In this document: positions 55,056 to 64,000 of the stretch, piece by piece | Position numbering within the stretch: position 1 is the first letter of the stretch | Layout of the letters: every line of letters begins with the position of its first letter | Source: Bolinopsis microptera | Lineage: Eukaryota > Ctenophora > Tentaculata > Lobata > Bolinopsidae | DNA length: 64,000 nt | Assembly (NCBI RefSeq): GCF_026151205.1 | Contig: NC_087072.1 | Span: forward strand, 8,615,669-8,679,668 | Direction of reading: 5' to 3' | Program-made: the position numbers and the translations under genes | The notes under the pieces: generated by a model | Database searches by the model: none | What the model saw: the letters and a program-made list of their open reading frames with translations, nothing else | Told to the model about the DNA's origin: nothing

Positions 55056-57538
55056 TCATAAATAAACTGGATGAACTCCATGGTCATCGTATGCTTCTTG
55101 TATACTCATTACCATATTTTTCTGCTCCTTATCCATCGGTTTATTTGTTGACGTCCATTTTTCCATTATCTCGTCCCCATTTGGTAAGGTAAAGTCTTTC
55201 TTAACCTGCAGTTCACTGATAAAGAAATCCAAAACAATGTCTCTCATATGAAGCAATGTGCATGACTTTTCCAGTTCCCCGAATTCCGTAAGAATCCAAT
55301 CTCTGTTAAAACTTTGGGATTCAAGAAAATCATCTGGCTTGATATAGCACTGATTTTCGAATTCCATCCTTAACCGACGAAATTCGGCAGTCTTTTCTTT
55401 AAGTAATTCCTCTCCAAATGCACGGACTTTCATTTTGAACATTTTGTAAAAGAATTGGTGTAATTGAACGTCTACGATATTGTACTTAAGTATTAGATCG
55501 GTCGTTTTCTGGCTAAGTTCGGAGTCTTTCCTACTCCTATCAGCTGTTGTGAACCGCTTCATGAAAAATATATCCTGGTACTCCCAGCCCATCTGTTCTT
55601 TGAGCAGAACTAAACTCTCGTCAAAGTAGTCTGTGAGGAGCACGAAATCAAATTCTTGTGCAAGATCCGCGATGAAGTCGTTTATCTTTTCTTGTAAAGT
55701 TCCGTCCCTTGAAGAATTATTGTTTAGTGAACAGTTGACGGGCAAATAATAATATTATGTCTTAATTGAACTGACCATAATGCAAGATAATTTAACCTTT
55801 TGATCAATTTATAGCTTTGCAAAGTAATCCATCATGGTGAATACTCAATAGAATATTCGGTGCGATAACGTTTACGGTTTACCCTTATTAAAAACATAAT
55901 TTTTTTCCATTGCAATATTTAGTTAGAGATTATTAGAATAAGACATAAAATGTATCTTTACCTTTCTAAATATCTCCCAAATCCGAGATCATAAGATAAA
56001 CCGTTTATCACATAATTGAGTATTAATGAGCTATCTGTTGGTTCAAATTCAGTTCCATGAATATTAAAATACTTTAATATGGTATCATCCAAAGATAAGA
56101 GTTCGCCATCATTGCCGTATTTCTGAAAATAAACCGATATTAAAACATAAATTCAATATTCACTGAAAGACAAAAGTACCCCTGTCTTCTTCCTGATCCT
56201 AGACGACCAACTTACAATTATAAAATTATTTAAGCCATAAAGAACGAACAATATTGATCCTGATTCTACAAAGAACGAGGGAGATATAAAGGCATTATAT
56301 TGTATTTATTTTATTTTAAGAATAACATCATAACAGTGCTATCGAAACAAACTTACAATGGTTAACTTAAAATTTTGATTTACTTACGTGGTTCCTATCA
56401 ACATTAAAATAGTCGAAAGCAGAGTTAAATCGTTTGATAGGAGAGCGAACGATTGTTGTGTAGAAAGTGCGGAACTTGGGAAGAATCTCATGCTGCCTTT
56501 CAGGCTTAAACCTAGCATGAGCGATTTGAAAGTTGTAGTCTCCACCAGGTCGCGGAGGAAGCAATGTTCTGAAATTTATCAAAGATTAGAGAAAAGACGG
56601 GTGAAAATCAAACAAACAAGCATAATAGCCAACTATACCCTTCGATGACAACGATGAAAATTGCACCATTTAATGTCACTGGCTCTGATGGTGTTACTGT
56701 TATATCATAGCTGTACAATGCACATCAAATGATGTTATTGGTCATTGTCTTGCACATTCAATATTGGCTTTGGGTGCATTTTCGCTGATGGCAGAATTAA
56801 ATGATCTATAATTGTGTCAGAAATGTATTCAATGTTGGGTACAGTTGGCATTAACAATATTATTAGTTTCATAGTATAGGCTAATTTACCATATAATATA
56901 GACAAAGCAGATATCTAAAGGCCAACTTGTTAATTTTGAACTTAACACTTCACATTGCGACTGCTCGAAAATTTTATAATTTAAGATACATACTTTTCTA
57001 TGTCGAGTTGCCTACTCCAAGGATTGGTGACGAAGTTTAGCCGCCTCCTTATTCCGAATAGATAAAACATATTTACCAAGGTAGAAGTGCCACATTTGTG
57101 AGTCTTAAGGAACAAGAAACTGTCCTCTTTTCCCTTGGGTACCTGAAGCCCTTCTCCCACTATTTTGAATCCTTGCAATCCTGATTCCTCGGTAGTTTCA
57201 TCAGTAGGTATAGGATCCGTTGTGGGGGATTCTTTAACAGTTTGGGTAGAAGTTTGGGTAGAAGTTTGGGTAGAAGTTTGGGTAGAAGTTTGGGTAGAAG
57301 TTTGGGTGGAAGTTTCTGTAGGAGTTTCTTTTTCGTTCGTTGTAAACTCTAGCTGTTGTTGCTGATCTGCTATGTGGGGTTTCTCCGGAGACAAAAGATG
57401 TTTATTGATAAGAACCAGGGGATCTACTGAAGATTGGGAGAGATAGCTGGTGATGCTGTAAAAGAGAACCCCGAAACTGACTATCAGAAATATTGATGAG
57501 AATAGTTTTTCCAATTTACTGATGCCCATAAATCTCAT
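55056..57538 (-). CDS. Galactose-3-O-sulfotransferase-like gene, copy C (complete)
   Basis: Exons 57538-56994, 56568-56388, 56122-55962 and 55707-55056 join in phase to 512 residues. It has the same plan as copy B: membrane anchor (LFSSIFLIVSFGVLFYSI), a shorter TSTQ stalk (about five units), KTHKCGTSTLVNMF, TTIVRSPIKRFNSAFDYF and VLLTDYFDESLVLLKEQMG. Exon 3 is the most divergent part relative to A and B (FEPTDSSLILNYVINGLSYD), which may alter the acceptor site. All splice sites are canonical, no repeat insertion is seen, and the introns are short (426, 265 and 254 bp). It is the best candidate for a working enzyme. The start is the conserved MRFMG; an upstream in-frame ATG exists but lies before a likely 5' UTR acceptor (CCCCAG). 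Confidence 0.92.
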
Positions 57539-57660
57539 TTTGGATGGTAATGATTGCTCTCCAGAGCTAGTGCCACTTTTAGCAACTGACCTTGTTGATA
57601 GTCGAGCTATCTGGGGTTTAAAAGAAATAAAGGTATTATTACGAAACAAACAAATCCACA

Positions 57661-57779
57661 CGCTTACAAATTCTCAAGAAAGCAGAAGGAAAACACAAAA
57701 GAAGAAAACATCCTCTCTCTCATCAAAGCAGCGTAAGATGAGCTACAAAGATGAAATAAAGCTGGCAACATATGATTGA
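57661..57779 (+). pseudogene. 3' fragment of the small basic gene (copy of 12.0-12.7 kb)
   Basis: The encoded end KKKTSSLSSKQRKMSYKDE aligns with the C-terminus of the 12031-12744 gene. The downstream sequence ATGATTGATAAGCTCA and AGGATCTAGGAGGAT is shared too. No upstream exon was found. It marks the border of a duplicated unit. Confidence 0.7.
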
Positions 57780-58088
57780 TAAGCTCAGATAGGATCTAGG
57801 AGGATTTCTATGAGAACTGAGTTGTTCTAGCTGTTAAAGAATGTTTTTAATTTTTGATGAGGGATATTTATTATTCTTCTCAACAGAACAAATCAGTTCG
57901 TCTGTGTATAATCATAAACAATGAGCACTGAACATAGATGCATGGATGGATCTTTGGATGATTAAAATGTGATCTCTACGGAACTGTATGCTCACTAAAT
58001 TGAACAAACTACACGTAAGTTTCCAATACAACTACAAGAGTGTGATTGAAATTAAAAGCGCTAAACAAGGCTCACTCCGTGTATTATA
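57780..58088. other. Duplicated intergenic segment, left of the hAT element
   Basis: Similar to 44,180-44,400 (GATGAGGGATATT, AATCAGTT(C/T)GT). It contains no gene and ends with the hAT target copy GTATTATA. Confidence 0.6.
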
Positions 58089-59462
58089 CTTAGTTGTAGT
58101 GAACGCTGAACTTAGTCGTACTGAACGTACGTTCCAATCATTTTGTAGTGAACGTTTGTGAACGTTAGTGAACGTTAGTCAATATTTTGATAATTTTTCC
58201 GATAGTTTTTAACTTTAGATGGATACAATGAGATAAAACGATGTTGTCGAAATTATACTGTAAATAAACAATGATGAATAAAAATAAGTCACTAGTATAG
58301 CAAATAGTAATGAAATTATTGCTCCTTAATTCGTGAATTGTTCATAAGACGCAAACTTGCGTTAACATAAATAAGGTCTCGCTGCTTGTCAACTGTGAGG
58401 CGGTTTCTTTTTTGTTTATCAACCAGTACAGTCGTACAAGCTCCAATTCGTCTCACAGGGTGAGGCTGACGTCGATAGCGACAGCGCTTTCATTGCAAAA
58501 CTCTGTAGTTCGGGTACCTCGCAACCGAAGTTGCTCCACCAAGAGGCTAGATCGTCAGAATCTTGGCTAAAACTTGAGGCAGCGTCAGTAGAGAATAAGC
58601 CTCTTTTCTCTCGGTAGAACGTGTACTGCGAAAGTATCTTCTTCTTTGTTGCGCCGTCACACCACGTGTCCATGACATCTAGAAACTCCTTCCAGACATC
58701 CTGATTCGTGTGCTGATCATATCCCTGATAAGCTGGGTGAACACAAAACCCTACTGAATGTAGGGGGAATGGAGCTCGAGCCACCTTTTGTTGGCAAGAC
58801 TAACCATATCACTTTTATGGTTTCTATTGCGGAAAGCAAAATTTGCTAACTTTAAGGTGAACAGATAATATTTGTAATAAATTACACCGATGAAACCAAC
58901 AGGAATCTTAAGACTATTGTCTGAAAATCTAAGCAAGACTATTATCGGCTCAAGAATTGAGCATAAATAGTCGACTTCTATCCAGAAATGGGGGTCAAAC
59001 ACTAAATCTTAAGCGCACTCAAACAAATTCTTGTATGCATTACTTTTATTGCTAACAGACTCAGTAAGGGTTGACTTATCAATATAAGTCTCAATCAAAG
59101 TATCCTTGGAACCCTTCAGTCTCTCTAACATAATAAACTGGGTGGCAAACCGAGTTTCCCCTGGTTTTAGCAAATTGACATGAGAATGGGTTCTAAACGT
59201 TTTTAGAGTCATGTCGTGATTCTTCACATTTGTAACTATTTTGTTACAATTCGACAATGTCTCCTTGGTCCAGCTCAACTTCCCGACATCCTCGGCAAGA
59301 AGATCGAACTGGTGGGTTAAACAGCATGATCCTATGATGTATCCGGCATTTAAATTTCATAATAGCTATTAACGTTCCTTATGTTCCGAACGTTAAAATC
59401 TTTTAGCGAACGCGTTCACAAACTATTTTTAGTGAACGTTCCGTACGTTCACTACAACTAAG
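58089..59462 (-). mobile_element. hAT transposon with degraded transposase (1374 bp)
   Basis: Terminal inverted repeats CTTAGTTGTAGTGAACG and its complement; perfect 8-bp target duplication GTATTATA at 58081-58088 and 59463-59470. Subterminal GTGAACGTT motifs are repeated at both ends, as expected for transposase binding sites. The interior carries the C-terminal half of a hAT transposase. Confidence 0.95.
58419..59310 (-). pseudogene. hAT transposase, C-terminal remnant
   Basis: Three frames on the minus strand cover consecutive parts of one protein. The first (59278-59009) has RFATQFIMLERL. The second (59002-58751) contains MVSLANKRWLELHSPYI. The third (58784-58419) contains the hAT dimerisation region WWSNFGCEVPELQSFAMKAL, then CETNWSLYD. 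Frame changes and stops separate them. The N-terminal BED finger and the first catalytic Asp region are missing. It is inactive but clearly hAT, and it fits the 8-bp target duplication. Confidence 0.88.
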
Positions 59463-59470
59463 GTATTATA

Positions 59471-59809
59471 ATAAGACGATTTTTTCATAAGTGACGTGTT
59501 CAGTGTCCACATGAGGTTGTTGTACATAAGTATGTACAACAAGATACAACCTCATGGGGAACGTCACACATAAGAAAAACGTCCTGTGACATTTCCACAT
59601 CCGATGTACCCTCACTACAAGCTTGTACAATTTAACTGTAAGTGGGAGTGGAACTATATAAACCTAGAACGTAATTTAGAACGATCAATGATTTTGATTC
59701 AATGTGTTCACTGTTCACTGTTCAGCTTAATATTTTCATGAAGCTTGATCTCGAGATTGTATTTGACCAACAATCTAGGGCTTAATTTGTAATCAAAATA
59801 TCATATTCC
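59471..59809. other. Duplicated intergenic segment, right of the hAT element
   Basis: Similar to 44,440-44,560 (CACATCCGATGTACC, ACTACAAGCTTGTA). It also holds a small inverted repeat (AGGTTGTTGTACATAAGTAT ... TACAACCT). No gene. Confidence 0.55.
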
Positions 59810-59990
59810 CTGGTAGGCCCATAACAAGATCTTTCTGGGCTGCATCCATTGGTTCATGTTTTCCATTTTTTCATAATCTAATCTCCATTTGGTGAAGTAA
59901 AGCCTTCCTTGACCTGAAGTTTACTGACAGAATAATACAACACAATGTATTTTATGTGAAGCAATGTGCATAACATACGGAACAGTCCTG
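59810..59990 (-). pseudogene. Fragment of galactose-3-O-sulfotransferase exon 4 (copy E)
   Basis: Minus-strand sequence encodes LLHIKYIVLYYSVSKLQVKE then GFTSPNGD, equivalent to the LLHMRDIVLDFFISELQVKK region of copy C. It has stops and loses the rest of the exon on the 5' side near 59990. No other exon of this copy remains. Confidence 0.75.
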
Positions 59991-60199
59991 AAGATCCTGA
60001 AGTCCAAAAGACTAAAAGGTTGTAAAATGGGAATGAAAGGAATATGATACGTGCAAAAATTGTCAGTATCCAAGAAGCCCGACTCAGTTCGTGGACCACT
60101 TATAACATCTGCTTTCTATTTATAGCTTCATTATTACTTTATGGATATCATTTACACTCGAGATGACTTATAGTACTAATAAAACGAGAAACTGGGTTC

Positions 60200-60330
60200 T
60201 AAAACGTCGTGGACAGGCTCACAAACGGACAATTTGAGTCCAACTATAAACTGACAGAGACTATTGCCATGCCTGACGTTTCATCGAGTATTATGATAAT
60301 ATCTTGGAGCTGAAGATATTTCACAAATAT
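60200..60330 (+). pseudogene. Fragment of the small basic gene
   Basis: Encodes NGQFESNYKLTETIAMPDVS, matching NGKKDSNYKLTEKTIALPDI of the 12.4-kb exon, and then a stop (ISWS then TGA). As at 12-14 kb, it is convergent with the sulfotransferase copy that follows. Confidence 0.7.
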
Positions 60331-60550
60331 TCAGACGATTCAGAAAGAAAGGGATTCTCAGTACATTTTGTCAACTTCAAGAATATTTGCCGACACATAT
60401 TCAGTGAAAGGGAAGAATAGGATTGATATATTAAAATTCTTATTGAAATTCTGCAATTTTTGAAGTTTGCAGTTATCGTAAAACAAAAGATATGCTGCTA
60501 ATTTAACTAGGACGAAAATTAATATTAAGTTATCACATTTTATTAAAGCA

Positions 60551-61590
60551 CTATGAGCAGTTCATTAAATCAAACATAAACTGAATGAACTCCATTCTCA
60601 TTACCATATCTTTATATTTTTCATTCATTGGTTGCCCCCTTGTCCATTTTTCCATCATCTCATCCCCATTTTTTGAATGAAAGTCTTCTTTAACCTGAAG
60701 TTCACTGACAAAGAAATTCAAAGTAGCATCTTTCTGAATAAGCATTGTACATGATTTTTCTTGTTCCCATAATTCTGTAAGAATCAAACGGTTAATTAAA
60801 CGTTGGGCTTTAGGAGCATCTTCGCGCTTGATGAAGCACCGGTTCTCAAATTCCATCCTTAACCGACGAAATTCAGCAGTCTTTTCTTTAAGCAATTCCT
60901 CTCCGAATACACGGATTTTCATTTTAAATATTTTGCGGAAAAAGTTGTATAATTGAACGTCTACGATATTGTACTTAAGTATTAGATCGGTTGTTTTCTG
61001 GCTAATTTCGGAGTCTATCCTACTCCTATCAGCTGTTGAGAATCGCTTCATGAAAAATATTTCTTGGTACTCCCTGCTCATCTGTTCTTTGAGCAGAACC
61101 AAACTCTCGTCGAAGTAGTCTGTGAGGAGCACAAAGTAAAATTCAAAATCAAGATCCGCGATGAAGTCGTCTATCTTTTTTTGTAAAGTTCCGTCTCTAA
61201 GGAAATATTAAGTTAAAATATAACAAGCAAATAACAATCTTTTGATGTATCTTTTGATATAATTATTATATTGCCCATAATGACCGCGATACAATCTTTC
61301 GTGATAAAACATTTTACAGCAAGATTGGTACCGATAAGAAAGTTGACCCTAAGATAGGGTATCTAAGATAAAGTTAGAAATAAGAACGAAGTATAGTCTA
61401 TTTTTACCTTTTTAAATATTCGCCTAAGTGCAAAGGTCTGCAGATAAAGCGTTGACCACATAATTTCCAATAAAGCACGAAGTATTTGTTGGTTCAAACT
61501 CAGTTGCATGTGTCAAAACCACTTTAAATTAAGATAGTATCATCCATGGAGAGAAGTTCACCATCATTACCCTGCATCTTAAAAATATAT
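60551..61590 (-). pseudogene. Galactose-3-O-sulfotransferase-like copy D, exons 3-4
   Basis: Exon 4 (61196-60551) is open and carries VLLTDYFDESLVLLKEQMS, but a small deletion with frameshift replaces the usual C-terminus (…HGVHPVY(I/L)) with EFIQFMFDLMNCS. The exon 3 remnant (about 61,405-61,580) has in-frame stops and a damaged acceptor. Exons 1 and 2 are absent up to the PLE fragment at 62.3 kb. This copy cannot make a PAPS-binding enzyme. Confidence 0.85.
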
Positions 61591-61599
61591 CGATATAAA

Positions 61600-62280
61600 T
61601 TAAAGTGACTATCCGATAGAAACTCAAAAGTTATCATTTCCTCTCCCCGACCTCACATAAAACGTAACATTAATATTAGGTAATCCGGTAGATTCGTGTA
61701 GTGTTATTGATTCTCATGATTTGATAGTTCTTTCATTCAAATTTCTGATTGTTTCTGAATAGACTCAGTGAAGACAGATTCTAATGGAAATATATAGCTG
61801 AATAACGTATTGACATTTCTACGTCATACTCATATTCTGAAATAGTATTAATTCAATTATAACGATCAATATTCACATTAAAAATTTGACGACGAAATTT
61901 ATTTCAAACAAAATATATAACTGTAAAATAGTTATCTACTGTAAAATAGTTTTTAACGAAATCAGAGCAAATATGAACATAAAACTGACAAAATTTATCA
62001 AATAGGGCTCATCTGAAAATTAACGAATAGCGTGACGTGTACAGGAGATAAAAGATTAAAAGAGATAAAAGAAATTAATGGGCAGCAGAGGAGTGAAATT
62101 TAAACGAAAATATTACTATTTACACGTCACTCAACTAAAAACTGTGTTAGATTGTTCAACTCTGTTTTATCGTTGAGTGTTGGTTTCTTTTAACTTTTCA
62201 ACTAAAAATCGGGCTTCTTTAATCTTTCTGTTGATGAGTGATGTTCATTGTTCCTCTATCAACGATTTGAAGTTTAAGCT
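61600..62280. other. No recognised feature
   Basis: AT-rich spacer beyond the decayed copy D. Confidence 0.5.
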
Positions 62281-62299
62281 GGGGGGGGGGGGGGGGGGG
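62281..62299. repeat. Poly(G) run of 19 bases
   Basis: Nineteen uninterrupted G residues precisely at the 3' border of the PLE fragment (poly(C) on its coding strand). The length is likely to be polymorphic or error-prone in assembly. Confidence 0.95.
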
Positions 62300-62600
62300 C
62301 CTGTGTGCTGAGGATGACTTTCCCGGTAGTGCTTTGCTAGTGGCTTATCTTCGTAAGATTTTGCTGTTGGATTTTCCGCACTACGGTAATGTTCGTCGAA
62401 CCTGCACTTGATTGGTCTGTATGTTTCCCCACCATAGTTAACTCGTATCGGTGCAATTGTCTACTTCGCAAGTGATGTGGTAGACGGTGTTAGTTGTGGT
62501 GCATTCTCCATCGGTTAAAGCTGCGCATGTTCTGCAGTTTGATGTTGTGCAGGATTTCTTGTCAAGGGGTCTGGAGTCTGTAAGTGGACTCCCCATCACA
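62300..62600 (-). pseudogene. Penelope-like GIY-YIG domain remnant (PLE3)
   Basis: The minus strand encodes SCTTSNCRTCAALTDGEC, then TNTVYHITCEVDNC, then in a shifted frame VNYGGETYRPIKCRFDEHYR and KPLAKHYRES. This is the cysteine cluster plus GIY (VYHI) and YIG (YGGET) motifs of a third, more divergent PLE type. One frameshift lies between the two motifs, and nothing of the RT remains. It is a dead fragment. Confidence 0.75.
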
Positions 62601-64000
62601 ATTGTCGAGAAATCTGGACGTGTTTACACGTACTGCGTGACGCGCTTATTTCACAAGTAGAATATAGGAGCAAGGCGGCACCTGCACCTAGCTCCTGTGC
62701 CGCCTTCGGCGGACTCGCGCTACTGCAAGCAAAAGGGCTTTGTATCACGTCGTGACCCCCAATCTTGTTTAATGTTTCACCATAGTAAAGTTTCCACGAT
62801 ACAGGGGAAGCCGCGCACTTCGTGCGCGGCGGGTCATAAAACATATGACAAACTGACAAAGAGAGCTCTGGTTAGAGCAAATAGCAAAGCATGTATATAC
62901 AATGTAAATATTCATATAGCACGCATGCAACATCAAACATGAAATTGCAACCTGTACCTGTCAAAATAAAATCACAGTAGGCCGTGCGCCATCGACTTTG
63001 ACCATTGTTAATGATTTGGCCCGGCGCGCGCTACTTCGTAGCACTTGCCAACATTTCGAAAATAAATTTAGATGAGTAATATCCGTCAACATTGACTGTA
63101 AGACGCGCGCGCTGACCATTGAATGATTTTTAGCTTGTATTTCGGCTTGGAGGACTTCGCCGCTTCGACGCGCCGCGCAAACTAGCATTCTTGCAGAGCA
63201 ACGATCTCGACGGATTGACATCGTCAATCAAATTTCGGCCAAAACATTATTTCGAAAACAATCAATAAGTTATAATACTTCCCATATAACAATTTTGTTT
63301 AAATTTGGTCGGTCAGCTTTGTGTCACGTTGCACGTGGTAACCCCCACTGTCGCTTCACTGTAGAGTTTCAACGATACAGGGGGAGCCGTGCGCACCCGT
63401 GCGCGGCGGGTCATACGACGTATGACAAGGTCAGCTTACGTAAACACTTATGTTCTACTAAACCTAAATTAGTTTGAGCAATTTTGATGGTCAGAATTTG
63501 AGTTATCAACGAATTTGTACCTAATTTTTCATTTTTAGACCTCATAATGAAGGCCAATCTCTCCCAAATAATTTAAGTTCGGTAGTAAAAGTATGATTGG
63601 AAGGTTCTGACAAATTTTTAACATGATTCATGTTGATTAGGAAACGAAGATATGCAGAATGCAGAATAATACGACAAAAATCAACGAATTTCGTCAAATT
63701 ACGCGACTTTTATACCACACTTAATTTTGCTTGCTAAAGCCGTGCACGCATCAAATTTGTATCACGTGGTGACCCCCACGGTCGCTTCACTATACTGTAT
63801 CGTCTTCGACGATACAGGGGGAGCCGCGAACTTCGTGCGCGGCGGGTCATACAACGTATGACAACCATCAAATATGGCACCTAGGCGAAACTCACTGCTC
63901 ATTCCAAAATGAAAATAATGGTTTAAAAATTTTGAAATTCTGAGTAAGTTTATTTTTATCGTGCACCCCCACAAAAAGGCCTAACACCAGGTTTTTGATC
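62600..64000. other. GC-rich repeat fragments, no gene
   Basis: Contains the three repeats listed next, a sequence near 63,140-63,190 that matches the flanks of the 7.9-8.5 kb hAT-type element, and at 63,900-63,970 a piece related to the centre of the 21.7-22.5 kb element. Confidence 0.6.
62741..63864 (+). repeat. Three dispersed copies of a roughly 108-bp GC-rich repeat
   Basis: Copies at 62741-62850, 63320-63428 and 63759-63864. Each starts TGTATCACGT/GTGTCACGT, passes ACGATACAGGGG(G/A)AGCC, has a hairpin around GCGCACTTCGTGCGC, and ends GGCGGGTCATA then a CGTATGACAA-type sequence. They are in the same orientation, 440-580 bp apart. Confidence 0.85.

Overview
The window is animal (metazoan) nuclear DNA from an invertebrate I cannot place further. 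The evidence is split genes with GT-AG introns of roughly 80-450 bp, AATAAA signals, a class IIa histone deacetylase, Ly6/three-finger and Golgi sulfotransferase genes, and dense transposons (Penelope-like, LINE, hAT-type and foldback elements). Exon phases were checked by hand where exon coordinates are given; no database search was possible.

Layout. 1.6-5.6 kb: a class IIa histone deacetylase gene on the + strand (12 exons seen, 5' end missing) that keeps its regulatory and structural motifs but has lost catalytic zinc ligands. 5.6-12 kb: satellites, hAT-type and inverted-repeat elements and a dead LINE 3' end. 12-17.4 kb: a small unknown + gene, exons 2-4 of a galactose-3-O-sulfotransferase-like gene, and a carbohydrate sulfotransferase pseudogene broken by a small hAT element. 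17.4-23 kb: a LINE inserted with target duplication into a 73-bp tandem repeat, then a Harbinger-like palindromic element. 23.2-26.7 kb: a Penelope-like element (PLE). 27-40 kb: a nested mosaic of two repeat families, called here R2 and E1, joined to each other at (TA)n runs and forming a giant inverted repeat centred near 32.5 kb. 41-41.9 kb: a GPI-anchored double Ly6-domain protein. 42.4-61.6 kb: the rest of a tandem array of galactose-3-O-sulfotransferase-like genes on the minus strand (two complete copies, one orphan first exon, two decayed copies). One complete copy carries a 6.2-kb Russian-doll insertion in an intron that was originally about 108 bp. 58.1-59.5 kb: a hAT element with a degraded transposase. 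62-64 kb: a PLE remnant and short GC-rich repeats.

The genes form no operon. The sulfotransferases would act in the Golgi on glycans or glycolipids, and the Ly6 protein would sit on the cell surface. The most unusual material is the likely pseudoenzyme HDAC and the palindrome-rich elements, whose paired arms change together from copy to copy.
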